NCBI RefSeq assembly: GCF_905475345.1
Contig: NC_066591.1
Location: 8,863,001-8,927,000 of the forward strand
Reading direction: 5' to 3'
DNA length: 64,000 bases
Source: Vespula vulgaris
Lineage: Eukaryota > Arthropoda > Insecta > Hymenoptera > Vespidae
The notes under the pieces were generated by a model. The model was given only the letters and a program-made list of their open reading frames with translations, did not search any database and had not been told where the DNA came from. Positions 24,263 to 38,499 of the stretch are shown here, piece after piece (the stretch's first letter is position 1; each line of letters opens with the position of its first letter). The position numbers and the translations under genes were made by a program.

Positions 24263-25903
24263 CAAACGTGTCTATTAAGATAAATGTACCTACTTAAAAA
24301 ATAATATAAATAACATAATCATTAATGAAGTTAATTAGTTTAAGAAAATCTAATGAAGAAGATACGATATAAATATGAAAAGAATACAATCGTATCTTTT
24401 ATTTATTTTGAAAAAGAAAAAAAAGTATTAGTAGTTTCTATATATTTAAAAATTAAACAGAATTTAGTTTAATTTTTGTTTTGAGATTCAGGCATGCTCG
24501 GGTAAATTTTTGAAAATAGCATATAGAAAAGTTGATATTCTACCACTTCTTAGGTTGGTGGAAATATGATTCAAGGATCAACAAGGATTTGGAGACAGTG
24601 TATAAACTAGGTGATACTCAGTGTGAAATGTTGATCTGTGGCATGCTTTATGTGATTGACTTTGAAAACAAATGTCAATACAGAAAATATCAACCACGTT
24701 ACAAAAGAAATATCAAACGTGATAGAAAAGATGCACAATGTAAAGGAGTTTCAGGCGTACGATAGTTTATTTCTTAAAGTAAAGTACCTGTTTATGTTGC
24801 ATATATAAGCACATGTTGATAATATATATGAAATTTTAATATTGAATGGTTTGGATTAAAATAGGTATTTGTAAAAAAAAAAGACAAGAATTAACAAAAA
24901 TCATTAATAGTTTTATATGTAGCCATAAGCAAATTCTGTTTACTTCATATTATTTTATATAACCTATTTAATGAGATAGATATAAATTTAAAATGTCAGT
25001 TAATAAAATTTGTATGCTTTATAAAATATGATTATCATTAATAATTATTTGTAATAGATAAATTATATGCTAGTGACTTGACTTTATTAAATAAAAAATT
25101 CTATATTTTTTCTAAAGTTATATTTATTTCCTAAGTTTCCCAATTAAAATATGATTATATACAACAATTACTGATAAATAGTTAACACGTATTAAGCATG
25201 ACAATATTTTTATATGATACTATTAAAAAGTGCTATTAAGTTCTACCTATAAAATAAATTGTTACAGGATGGTGGCAATATGATCAACGTACAAGTCTTG
25301 AATTAGAAACTGCTTACAAACAAGGGAAGAGGACTTGTGAATTATTAATTGCAGGGTTTTTATATATTGCGGATTTTGGTTCTATGCACCAATTACGTAG
25401 GAATGATCCTTCTAGGAGAAGAAGAATTAAACGGGATTTGTATAATGTTCCAAAGAAAGGAGTTGCTGGTTTAAGACTGAATGCTCAAGAAGAAGAAATG
25501 ATTAGAGAAATAAGAGGCGCAGAAAGGCCAGCAAGTCCTGAGAGTGATACAATAAGTACGTATTATTGAAAAACTAAAAGCATAGAATTATAAAACTATA
25601 CATGTGTTTTATGATTTAGGTGGAGATGGTACTAGTACTCCTATACCTCCAAGTAATACGCCGCAAACACCGGCTGGTGGAACTGCAAGTGGAGATGCTA
25701 CACCATTAAATGATAGAATAGATCAAAGATCAGATTCTTTACATCAGGTTCTAGAACAAATGCGTTCATTAGTATTAAGAGAACATTTATCATTTAATAG
25801 TAATAATGATCTTGAAGAAACAGCAGAGGATGAATCAATATCTGAACATTCTATACTTTCTTGCTTACCAACATCACATGAATCAGATGAAGGTCATTTG
25901 TAG
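23721..25903 (+). CDS. RNF146: E3 ubiquitin ligase RNF146 (Iduna), RING and WWE domains
   Basis: RNF146 ubiquitinates proteins that carry poly-ADP-ribose, such as tankyrase targets including Axin; iso-ADP-ribose bound by its WWE domain activates the RING. Four exons form the full-length protein: 23721-23805, 23917-24171, 25268-25555 and 25620-25903, with phase 1 at every junction, 303 residues. Exon 2 has a C3HC4 RING (CAVCLQPC, CNHIYC, CPMC) and starts the WWE domain (QWFYEGRNG). Exon 3 completes it (WWQYD, then IKRD and KKGVAGLR). Exon 4 is a Ser/Thr/Pro-rich then acidic tail of about 95 residues. Between exons 2 and 3 lies a second WWE exon, listed separately. Start chosen because it is the first ATG and joins exon 2 in frame. 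Several AATAAA signals follow the stop (26,010; 26,298; 26,606). Confidence 0.95.
24217..24260. repeat. (TA)n microsatellite in RNF146 intron
   Basis: About 44 bases of uninterrupted TA repeats in the intron before the alternative WWE exon. Confidence 0.97.
24554..24765 (+). CDS. RNF146: Alternative second WWE exon of RNF146 (predicted short isoform)
   Basis: A duplicate of exon 3 placed ahead of it. It follows a pyrimidine-containing acceptor (cttcttag), has the same phase as exon 3, and stays open for 70 codons to a TAG at 24763-24765. Aligned without gaps to exon 3 over about 69 residues it is identical at roughly half, keeping WW.YD, LET.YK.G, the GxLY strand, the conserved Gln, IKRD and KGVxGxR. 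No in-phase donor precedes the stop, so exon 2 joined here would give a 183-residue protein: RING plus a complete WWE, without the C-terminal tail. The lack of stops and the retention of fold residues argue against simple decay. Whether it is transcribed cannot be told from sequence. Confidence 0.65.
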
Positions 25904-27033
25904 AAAATAGAGATATGAATTTGACCCTCTTACTTATAATGTATCAAATTATCGAGAAATGCAACCAAAGAAACATGTTATGGTTGAAAATCACAAATAT
26001 AATATCAAGAAATAAATATTCTGTGATATGCTACAATGTGCAGAGGGTCCTTTAATATCAGCTTGGGATTGATAAAAAAAAATTCTTAAAATTTAATTCA
26101 AGAAAATATTCAAATTATTCATTACGTATAATATCGAGACATAGATCAGCACTTGTAAAACAGTATTGATGAAATCAACTAATATAATATATAACTTAAG
26201 TGTTCCTAGTATTCTTTTAATTAGATATAAATGAAATATAAAAAATAATTTTGGATTATATAATGAAATAAATTAGGTACTTAAAGTTTCTCTGGAAATA
26301 AAACATTTAGTATATTTATTATCGAATATGTCATTCATTCCAGGAGAAATATTCAAATATAATGAACTACTTGAAATACCAAGATTACTTTCAAGTTTGA
26401 TATAATATATTCTAAAATAAAGTGTTCATCTGTGCAACGAAAATTATAGTAGTATGAATCTCACTTATTTTTACAGAAGATGTTATTGTATCTAATTATG
26501 TACATAGATTTATTGTGAGAAATACATTATGATATTTTGCAGAACATAAACGTATATTTCAAGTTTTATATTTTTAAATAATCTGATACCTTATATTTTT
26601 TATAAATAAAATATTAATTATTTTTTCAAATGTTTATATAATCTTTTTTAAATATATATTTAATATTTAAGTTTAAAAAATGAGATAAATATGTGTTTTG
26701 ATATTTGAAATTAGTATCAACTTTGACCACAAGGCTGTGCATATATCAAGAACGATAAGACTGTTCACAACCTTTCATTCAAAGCATGTATAATTCCAAT
26801 GATAGATATGAATAAAAGATAGGAATAGAGGTACAATATCCGCTATGTGCCTATCAGATTGATGTATAAGCTAGTGTAAGTTACATTCTTTTCGTGTATA
26901 ACTGTCAATAATAATTGGCTTAATATAGAAATTAGTTTAATAGGCTGAACTTATACTTTTCGATCTCTTGTACTTATATCCTTTGATGGTATCGTTTGGT
27001 GAATGTCTTGAACATCGGATACATTTGTTTTTA

Positions 27034-27061
27034 TGTGTGTGTGTGTGTGTGTGTGCGCGTG
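27034..27061. repeat. (GT)n microsatellite
   Basis: About 28 bases of TG repeats ending in GCGCGTG. Confidence 0.95.
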
Positions 27062-30000
27062 TGCTCTATATATATTTACGGTGTGAATGTGTATATTTAT
27101 ATGATATATATATATATGTAGTAACTAATATATACATTTGCGACAAAAAAATAAGATTTTGTCGATTATTTTATCAAAAAATTATACTTAGTGAATATAT
27201 ACATTTATTATATAGTATTTTTATAAAAATCATAATATAAATTCGTTCCACACTATTTATAAAGTAGAACTCTTAGTGCTATTTTTTTTTGTAGTTTGTC
27301 CTATAGAATTAGTTCTGCTTTGTATTATTACTATTATTACTATTACTGTAATAATAATATAGAATATAATAATATAATAGAAAATATAATTATAAATATG
27401 CCAATAATAATAAAGATATAATTAAATATTATCTAAGTACATTCTACATTATAATAGTAAAGTCAATAGTGGTATATTACTATTTGGAAACCTTAGATTG
27501 ATGGTCATACAGATAACTTATTCGCGATCATTTTCATGTATGAATAAAAAATGTAGAATCTTTTATTTGGATATTTCTTTACTTTGGGGAAATCTAGTAG
27601 ACATTAGAACAATAGATATTTACTAAGATCCTTTTGCTGGTTCTTAACCTGGTCCTTTTCTAAGTTTTTGAAATAAAATGAGTCCGCAAATGGACTTATA
27701 ATGGCTTCTTCTTTAGGATTGATTGGAAAATGATAAATTTTTATTACATTTATTTGTTTCAAAAATGGCATATATATAAATGACTAATTAATGAAACTAA
27801 TTAATGCATTTTTTTTATATCAATCTCAACAGAATTTTATACAAATTAACAGTTTTAAGAATCAATACGAATCAAACTAAAATGATATAGGCAAAAATGC
27901 AAAAAAACAAACATGCGTATTATGCATTGGTAATATGATCATAAAGTAAAACGACAAGCAGAAAGGATAACAGTGGAAGCAAAAACAAGCAATAAACTTC
28001 GTGTTTACGCGAACAAATTTTGTGTAGATATATCTTTCGACTGATTACGCAGATAGTCACTTTAATTTTACTCTTAATCTTATGAATTCAAACATAATTT
28101 TCTCATTATTTTCATTTTCCATTAGATCTAGAATTTTCTTATTAATACACGGTAGATTATATATATTTCAAGATAGTTATTCATATTAAGTTATGATATA
28201 TCATTATTTGTTATTGTATACATATCTTTACATATAGTATTATATATTAAATGGTCGGTATCTGTATATAATAACTTACAATATTATTCTTAAACAGTAT
28301 TCATGTAATTATAATGAAATTCATATAAACAAATTTTTAAAATATCTAAAATATACGTATTGATATAGATGAGTTTATTAAATTTTATCACTAATTGATG
28401 CAATTCGATGACTACGAGATTCTCATAAAAAATAATATGATTGTGAAAATTAATATATTATATTAATGTTGCAGCATCATAATATCCATAACGTATTTAT
28501 AAATTTTACATTTATGTGATTTCAACCGTTTGCTTTGTTTTTCTAAAACTTTACGTTGAACGGTAAAAGCGTTATTCATTAGTTTAAAGACATTTTTTCA
28601 AAATCAGTTGTACATATTTTTATATTTAACTCGACACAATTATGTAATCAACATAATTGATCAAATTGAATATGACAATATATACGTTTAATAATAATAT
28701 TACATGTTTTAAACGTTGTTTTAAAGCAAGATAATATATTAGATAAAGTTCTTTATCATAAAGAATAGCTAATAATTTCTTAATTTCTTAATTTGTTTTA
28801 AATTTGGTGGTTTATCACGTATCATACAAAATGTTTTTTGTGTAATTCTTGTAATAAATATAATAATTCTCTTAATAAGCAATATCGATATAAAAAATAT
28901 AAACTAATTCTGAATTATTTAATTATTTTCTAATTTTTAAAGATTTGCTACCCACTAAAAATTATATATTAAATATTCCGATAATTGATTTGCATTATAT
29001 GTTTTCATATATTTATTATTAGCTGATACACAATGGTGTGAATATTGACTAATTATAAAACTGTCATGTATACTGTATTCGACCATTAATAACATATTAA
29101 CATCAGTCAATAATTTTAATTAAATGTTTGAGTATAGCTTTCCATGTAAATTTTGATAAAGTATAAAAATAATATAAAAAATAATATAAAAATAATATAA
29201 AAAATGAAATATTATTTTTCACACATTCTATTCAAAAATTTTTAAATATATCTGTTAATAATAATAAATTATTTTTCGAATAAAGATTACTTATATTCAA
29301 CAAGATTTTGTATATCGAATATATGTCAAATTTGTTTTGCGTGTTCATAATTTTCCGAATCGATTTTATATTAGTTTAACATATTATAAAATGCTTCGTA
29401 CAAAGAAAATGTGGTTTCGTCTATACGTTCAGAAGAAGTAATAAAGTCATATAGAAAGATTCTTTTATATATATATTATTTGTCATCTAAGTGTTTCAAC
29501 TTCGACTTGAGAATCTTCAAATATTTTTTCTTGAAATAAGATATTAATTCATCAAGACACGCAGAGGCATGAATTTAAAAGAAAATCTAAAAAATTAAAG
29601 AAGAAACATTAAAAGAATCGATGAAACGATATTCTATATTATATTCATTTATATGTTTCAATAATGAAATGTATCTCTCTTTATTGATCGTAAGAATTGT
29701 AATTCTTCCAGGAATAAAAAAGTTACCAAAATCTTTAATAATAAAATTAGCATCGTATCTTAAATAATTCTGAAAAATTATTAATATTATTTGTATTTTT
29801 TGATATACAGAAATGTTAAAACATATCATTGAATGGTGTGTGCTCGTTTTCGTAGACGATTGTCTGCTTATTTATATGCGTAAACTGATGATGTTTAAAT
29901 TTTGTGATCCATTCCAAGTGCAAAGAAATACGTTTCGCGATGCTCACATGGAAAAACTACGATAACATTTTAATGAGATTTAGACAGATGATTTTATGGC

Positions 30001-32550
30001 AAAATTAAGAAAATACATCTTTCCGTGATATTATTAAATTTTACTAAAAATTTATATTTTTCTTTATATTTTATATATTAGAAACGGAGAAATCTTGTAA
30101 CTAAAGTTTAGTTCAATGACATATATCTAGATTCGTAATTCAAGAATCATAAATTCAAGGTCGAATGATAACGTCAGTTTTTTTTTTTATTGTATCGATG
30201 TAAACAGATATAATCAACCAATTTATTCTTTTTGTAATTACACTTAAATTTTTATTAAAATACGAGTTCAATAAAATAATTGCTTAGTTTGAAATACATA
30301 TTATTAATTTTATATTTATTTTTATATACCATGATTTTGTACATATATTTATATATATACATATAAGTAATAAATCGATGAAAATAAATTTGCAGTAGAA
30401 ATAATGAATCTATATTAATCTTTTAAAAGGTAAGAGCAATGACAATTTTAAATCTTTAATTAATAATTATACATCTAATAATTTTATAATTATACTACTT
30501 ATAATTTTGTAGGTAGAGAATTATCCAGTAATAGAAAAATGATAGACAAATAAAAAACAAACTTAAAAAGAAGTAATCCCAAAAGGAAAATAGTGACGTT
30601 GAAAATGACTTGTGAAGGACCAAAAAAAAAACAAACAAATATTATATATAAATTGAAATCTTGCTCGATAAATGATTTTATTCCCTTTGCTCGTGCCTTT
30701 GTTCCATAAATTTCAAAGCACTGAAATATTACACTTTTATGAAATAGAACCTCGGAATCGTGTTTTCTACTTTTCCAATCTATCTCCCTTTATGTTTCTC
30801 TTTATATACATATCTCCTTGTAAATGCTACATTATACGGAACTTCGAACATTCTTAGCAAAGTAATTTTCTTAAAAAAACAAAAATGAAACACAAGATAG
30901 ATATTAGGTAAAGCATAGAAACAGTCGTGCGTATAGAGAGAAGGTAAGAAAATATATAATATATACACCTTTAACGTTAGCCAACATCATGAAGATGAAA
31001 AATTATGAGCATACTTTCGTCATTGTCATTATAATTTGTGAAATTTATTAATATTCTTACTTGACTTTTTATTTTTTTTCTCTTCGTAGCGTAACAAAGT
31101 TTTTATCTTGATTGTTGTGTGAAGTTTCTTTATTATTTCAAATGATTCGTGAATTAGCTGTAAGGTAGGTATACGAGAAATGTCATTTTTTTTTTTTTTA
31201 TAATTTTTGGATAGAAAAAAAGCAATTTCATCGAATATTTTATATTTAATCATTCACTGACTACTCTTTAAAAAAATTTGTCCTTGATTTACAAAATCCC
31301 GATTCCAACCTTATTGACCATTTATTCTTATCTCATATCAATTGTATGGAAAATTCTATTCGGAATGATTCGATGATGCTCGTAAATTGAACGTTTCTGT
31401 CATATTTAACATAACTATACAATATAATTTGAGAATATAAGAAAGTGGGTGCTTAATCGCCACACTTGTTAGAAATGAAACTTGTGGAATCGATTATACA
31501 TTCATTTTTTCGTAAAAATATTCCAATTTAATCGAATAATATTTATTTATATATACTATTTTTACATTTTTTTTTTATATATTTCTTTATATATTTCTTT
31601 ACATATACTATTATTTTCCGGACATGTCTATTTTATTATGATCCAACAAAAATACTACTGGCTTATGATAACTGAAATATGATATTTAAACTGCAAATTT
31701 TTGATTGTTTAAATACTGCATTGATAGTAATTCTGGATTTTATAGTTTCTTATTCATATACAAGTTGAATTTCGAATAGACTGCTCTTCTTCGATTGCAG
31801 CAGTTATTAGTATGTAAGTTCATAAATTTATTAAAATATTGCACAGGTAACTGCGACTTTATTAATCAGGTTGTTTTTCTGAATATAACTCAATTGAGAC
31901 ATCATTTTTTTTTTAAATCTCATTGCCGTTATTTTTTAATTTATATAAGATTTGAAGTAAATGAACTAATTCAATCTCATAAGCTTTTATTATTAATATT
32001 AAGAACATCATAAATTTTCCCAATTATCTTATCATGGTGAATAAGTTACGCTTTTGTTCAGTCTAGTACTAACTTAAATTTAATATTTATCTAAAGCAGA
32101 ATTACTAAGCAATGATCGATGTATTCTTTTATCACGTTTCATATCATAGAATTTTTATCGATATATTTGAAAATGATTGTAAGAGAATCACGGACTCTTA
32201 GTCTCGTTATTTTCATTGTCACATGAAGCAAATGATATGGGGTTACTTCACAAAGGTTTGATTATTTCAGTTCACTTGTAGCCATCAAATGTGTAACACA
32301 TAGCTATTTGTTATATACTTTAGATTGGCAATATACTTTAGAAATACTAGAAAAAAATAATTCTGCAAGTTCATCGAATAGTATGCTATGTATTCCTGCT
32401 GCTATCCGAAAATATTTTTCATCATTCCATGGTATGTTTGTTGTTATCCAATAAGACTCTCTTTTATAGAAATATCTTGACTTACTTCATTTTTTGGTAT
32501 TTCTGTCTCATTTATATTATCAAAGAAAGATTGATCAATTGTAATGTTAT

Positions 32551-32674
32551 AAAAAGAGGGAGGTTGTAAAGAGAAATGAGGGAGCAGAGGATGGGATAAA
32601 ATAAGAAAAGAGTAAAAGGGAAAACAGAAGAAGAAGAAAGAGAGAGATAGAGAGGAGAAGATAGATAGAGAGTG
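32551..32674 (+). repeat. Polypurine tract
   Basis: Roughly 124 bases that are almost all A and G on the plus strand, with a few T and rare C, including GAAGAAGAAGAAAG and repeated GATAGAGAG units. Confidence 0.85.
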
Positions 32675-34259
32675 TAATAGAAATATTTATATTATTTAAT
32701 ATATTTTTGTCTAATAAATGGTAATAATGTATAATTAATTTAAATTTTCTGAAGTATTTGATTGTACGTTAAAAATAATTAAATGTTCACGGATTAAATT
32801 TAAGCAATGATGTATCATGTATTTAATAATTAATAATTATTACAGACTATCAATAATTATTAGTGATTATTGTTACTTCGTATTGTTATTTTTGTATTCC
32901 ATTTCGTATACATTTCATTAATAAAATGTTAATTATATTTAATAATCTTTTTGAAACAGGAAAGTAATATATTCAGTATAATACTCGAATAGATTGTATA
33001 AAGAAAATCGGGATTCTTAATGTAAAGAAAGAAACTCATTGAATTAATTACAAACTTTTTCTCTAACGAACTTTTAATTAATTTTATTATTATTACTTAT
33101 CATTATTTCTTATTATTTTATTATTATTTATTATTATTTTATTATTTTATTATTATTAATTAAAGTTTGTCGCCGTTCTCTCATGGTTCTTCCGAAGATA
33201 CAGACATTTGGATTATAAGTTTCTTGAATGCAAACAGAAACTTCCAGAAGACGAGTTCGGATAGTGTGTTCACATCACGATTGACTTATATGAGGTGCAA
33301 AGGGACAGATGCAGTTTATTTTTAATGACACAATGAACTTACTACTTTACTCATTATCTTTATTTTTTCTTTCTTTTTATATCTATAATTAATGTGTGCG
33401 TAACATATTTTTTTGAAGAAATATAATTCTATAGTTTAATTTTTATTTTTAATTTTATATTCTGTGAATATTACTTACCTAGTCTTATTAAATTACTTTA
33501 CTATTATTACTATTATTTATTATTAACAAATCATCTTCAATTCTTACTTTCTTTTTTAATATATTTGTTGATCATAGAAAAACATTTATAAATGAGTACA
33601 ACTTATAATTTTATTTATGTTATATTATACTTTTATGTTTGTATAATTCAGTTTTATATTAATCCTTAGTTTGTATTCTGCTGTCGTAGTGTTTGAAATG
33701 TGTGATCGTGTTCTGCAAAATTTACAAATATAGTTCTGCTAACAAGGTAAATGAACCAAGATATAAATGAAATACACGTGAAGAGTTATGTTACTGAATT
33801 GCAATCAACTTTAAAGGTTTTCGATAGTTTCGAAATTGTACAAAGTTAGTTCAAAGATGGCTCAAGAAAATCAGTCAAGTATTCTTGATTAAAATTTACA
33901 TTATAATAATCTACTACCTTTGTGGTAGAAAAATAGCATGATTTAACAGACAAATCACGCAATAATAACAAGAGAGAAACATAAACACAATCATAAACAA
34001 GCCATTGAAAAACTCTATTAGTAGTTCAAATAGATTCACATTACTAAATTTTATTTAAAATTCTATGGAAGACATTGAAAAGCTAACGAGTCAACATCCA
34101 CAAAAAATCCTCTTCTACCAATCTTTTTCAGCAATGTTATCAATATACAAATAATAATAAATAATAAATTCAATAAACTCAATACTATCTTTCATACATT
34201 TTAATAATAATAATAATAAATTCAATAAATTCAATGTTATCTTTCATATATTTTAACTA

Positions 34260-36930
34260 AAACAGGAAAGATTCTTTTGTATTGTTCCTCGTAAAATCCA
34301 TCATTCAGCAAATTTAGAACTAAAACTTAAATTTTTTGAATATGGTCATGAAGTAATTAATATTAGCAACATAAAGCATAGTATCACAAAAAGTCCATTA
34401 TTTTTGTTTATTTAACAAAGTAATATACATAAACCAATTAATAAATTCCATAATCAACATTGAATCATCTCATAAAAAAAGAAAGATTGTCCAATGCAAA
34501 GATAAAAGTCACAGAAATATTACAATCGTAATTATTACTGTAAATTAATATTTAGACCTATAACACAGAAATAAACGCGAAAAAGTGGTATGCTTTTATA
34601 AAATGCATTCTTTAAAAAGCAAATCATCCCTTGATTTCCTCCATTGGTTCATGAAAATAAAATTAAAGTAAAGGTATACAATAATAATATAATAGCTCTG
34701 CCAGTTTATATATCCAATTCAAAAATTTCCACAAACTGGGAAAATTAATTGAAAAACAGACAGAACAAATTATTCATATGCTGTCATTACTAACAATTGT
34801 AATAAACAAATTAACATGTAATATATCAAACTGAAACCCTTCTGGATAGCTTTTTGGAATACCAATGGACTAGCAGAGCATAAAAACGAATTAGAATTCT
34901 TTTTAAATAATCAAGGAATAAATATACTGCTCATTTTTGAAACTCATTTTACCAATACAAATTTTTTGAAAATAAATAGGTATGAAATATATTGCAAACG
35001 ATATCCTAGTGACAGGATTCATGATAGCACTATAATTATTATCAAATCCAATATGAAGTACTATAAATTTCTTTCGTATAAAATGGACTAACTCTACACA
35101 GCGAATGTGGTAATAGAAAATCGGCATATTCTAATTACTAGTATTATACTGTCCACCCAGACATAGTATGTCTAACGAGGACTTTAAGAACTTTTTAGAA
35201 AGCTTGAATAATAAATTCATCGTAAGAGGAGACTTTAATGTTTTAAAGCTTAATTGTATCCTCAATGAATCATAAAAAACAAACCTGCATATTGGTCAAT
35301 TAATACAAATAAATTGCCAAATCTTTTTATAATCAATAACATTTCTTTAAGATATACTAAAATCAGATCTTTTTTAAACTCTCTTCAAACTAATCATTTG
35401 TTATTGCAACAATTAATTTAACTTTTATGAAAAATTGAGTAAATGTAACTATTTACAACAAAGTCACAAACTGGCATCATTTTTATGGTAACTGTTATTG
35501 CAGCTTTTAATAACTCAACTTTTGCCTTAGTTCTGTTAAAAACAAACAAAGAAATTGATGCAGTAGTGGAATATTTGAGTAACAACATAATAAATGCAGT
35601 CCGATCATTCTTATTTAATATAATAAGTAAATAAGATTTTTCTGATTTCATAAGTAGAATATGTGGAAAATGTAAGGTCAAAAAAATATAGCAAAGCAAT
35701 AGACAATCTGATGGTACAACAAAATAACAAACAAATAGATAAAAATTCTTCGAAATTTTTTGAAAACATTTGCTTCTAAAAGTATTTAAGGAATTTATTT
35801 CTCATAGTAGATTCTAACTATTTCTTTTAAAAGGCTCGCTTGTCTATCACTCGCTCATCCACCATAAACAATTCTTCTTATCCACTTCCCACAAGAAGAA
35901 TAGGCACGAAGTGTCTAAATAAGGCTAACAAATCTACAAATTACATAATCGAACTTTTTTTCTACTTAGAAAGTAGAAATACTTGAATATTTCCTTTCCC
36001 AAAAACTTCTCTTTACTCTATTGCTCTTCCCAAAAACTTATTTACAATTTTAGAATTCAAAGAAATGATCCAGCAGCATCTTAATTTCAGAAAAGCACAC
36101 AATATGATAAGTAATAAAACGATTAAGAAGTTTCCCAAAAAAAGGATTTTATTTACCACATCTTTTTCCAAAATACAGTTCTTCCTAGAAAAATTATTAA
36201 ATTATTAAAGATTATTAAATTACTAAAGTTTTGGAAATTCTTACTCATTACTCTCATCCATAAATTAGGAAAGCTAATCCGAAGCAAACTTATATCACCC
36301 AATTAATCTTTTTTCAAATATTTTCGAATTCTTGCAGAAGATTAAAAGACTTCACCCTTTTTTGGAAGATTTAAAAATTAAGCAAAATCATCAATTTGGT
36401 TACTGGAAGCGACATTCGACAATAGAACGAACCTATAGAATAATATATAAAGTCAAAAAGTTCTACTGGTTTACTGGTAGACATTCGAATTTATGCTTAA
36501 AGAGCAAAATATTACTGTAGAAAGTTATATTAAATCTCATTAGGGTCTATATGAGATGTAACTGTGAAGAATAGCAAATAATTCTAACATAGAAATTCTC
36601 AAACTCAAATCCAATTCAAAAGCTTAGTATGTAATAATGAAATAGTATTAATGAAATAATTCATGGTAACCTCAAGATATTTACAATAAAAGGAAAAATA
36701 ATAAACAATAGATATAATTCACGTGTGAGCAGTCATTCGAATCACTTAACTGTTGGACAGTGCAGAACATATTCGCAAATTAAAAAGATACTACTGTCTA
36801 GATCTACATAATAGATTCAATTAAAACACAACATTCACTTACAGAAAACTATCTGTAAATAATTTAAAATTACTCCCTATGCTATTGTACCACATCAACC
36901 TAACTTATTTATAATTCTCAACGAAAATTG
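34260..36930 (+). mobile_element. Decayed Jockey-like LINE retrotransposon
   Basis: Fragments appear in the expected order of a non-LTR retrotransposon on the plus strand. Around 34,270-34,510 is an ORF1-like remnant (INISNIKHSITKSPL). From 34,845 comes an apurinic-endonuclease start (FWIAFWNTNGLAEHKNELEF, then ETHF) that continues, with stops and frameshifts, through NKFIVRGDFN and YWSINTNKLPNL (35,200-35,400). Reverse-transcriptase remnants follow at 36,060-36,460, ending in a block with HQFGYWKRHSTIE (36,385-36,430). All parts are broken by stops and shifts. The 3' end is unclear and is set before the A-rich run at about 36,950. Confidence 0.75.
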
Positions 36931-38499
36931 ATTGTAATGTATTCAATAATTAAAAAAAAATATATATATATTAACTTGTATTCTGTGTACAACGAACAAA
37001 GTTAATTTTTCCATTTCACTTGATCGGTGATCGATTTATTTACGGGGGTTGGCAGTTTAGTAGTATTACATATATAGTTTATTGTTATTACAGTTGCTGG
37101 AAGAATTTTCTCAAGAGGAAACACATGACATCACATCATCTCTCATTGCTATTCTATAATACATCTACGGGACTTGCATCATGTGATATGAATTATATCT
37201 TATAATACGTCATCGCATTTTTAATCTAATCTAATCACAATTACTACTACTTTCCTCCATTAGTATCCGATTTTTTTCCTTTGTTTCCTCGATATGACAA
37301 TGAAGAGTGTTACTGTTATTCTATGCGGAATTCATTGAAGCGTATACCACAAGAAAAAGTAGGATGCACCATAAAAATCACTAAAGACTTTTCTATTATA
37401 ATTGTTGTTTTTATTATACTATTTTATAATGATAATAAAGTTTATGTAAAATATAACATCTGCACTGATATAAGTAGATCTTCAAATATTTTTTTGCAAG
37501 ATAAAATTCGGCAACGACCAAATACAAGAGACATAGAAAAACGATCAATGAATTTAGCTCACGACATAAATCAAAAACTTTCTGTAAAATAAAAAATGCT
37601 GGTATATCCATTAGCTAAACAATCCTGTCAATGTTATAGAAAATAGAAAGAACAATGTTAAGAAAATAGAAGAGAAGAAAAATTAAGATCAATGAGATCT
37701 AATTATTAATTAAGAAAAATCTCCTTTTAGATCCTTACAGGACTTCACAGAGTATAAAAATTTTCTTATCGAAACCAATCAAGTTCATTCGTTCGTATAA
37801 CGTCGATTTCATTATTCTGCTTAATAATGATTACTGTATCATTGACTCAAGTCTCTGAAAATTATTATTTCGTTATAAATTAAATTTTCTATTTATTTTT
37901 CACACATCTGTCATGTACAAGGCTTTAAATATTTGTAAATGATTTTGTAGCTAAATTGTATGATGGAAAATATATTCTGCTTTAATAAGTGTGTAATCTT
38001 CCTGATCCTCTATCTTTTTCATTCTTAGTTGTGTAGAGTAAATGTTATGAACTAAAAACAAGAACTTGGGCAAAATTTTATCCTGTCACACATTAAATTT
38101 ATCTAACATAAAATTATCTTTCTTTTCGGTCATTTCCTCGGTCACTGTTAGAATCAATGTATGTAACAAAAAATAAAAAACTTGAATTATCAAGCATTCA
38201 TAACTATTAATCAAGAAACTAATATGTGATATTTCTGAGTTATGACTTGTAATTTTTGTTCGATTTTGGTAATTATTTTGGTTATCTTTTTATTCGGAAG
38301 ATAAAGATTTTCTATACGATATTATCGTTTCTGATTTTTGATAAATATTTTTTTTTCAAAAATCATGTCTAAAAGTAGATAATTCTCAAGAATAATTTTT
38401 ACATGTTTTTCACAAAAGCTAATTTTTAAAAATTAGAAATGATAATCTCTTGTTAAAAATCTTTATCTTTTAAATGAGATAAGGAATAAAAATGAAACA
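36931..38499. other. AT-rich stretch between LINE and Mutator-like relics
   Basis: No gene supported. The open frame 37281-37592 (103 codons) has ordinary random composition and no recognisable motif. Confidence 0.5.

Larger units (their letters stand above)
25904..34259. other. RNF146 3' untranslated region and long gene-free stretch
   Basis: The 3' untranslated region probably runs to about 26,600. Beyond that the DNA is AT-rich with no coding frame I can support; short frames here have the composition expected by chance. Landmarks are a GT repeat at 27,034-27,061, a purine-rich tract at 32,551-32,674, an ATT-rich run at 33,080-33,165, and a less AT-rich patch at 33,165-33,320 of unknown nature. 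Confidence 0.5.
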
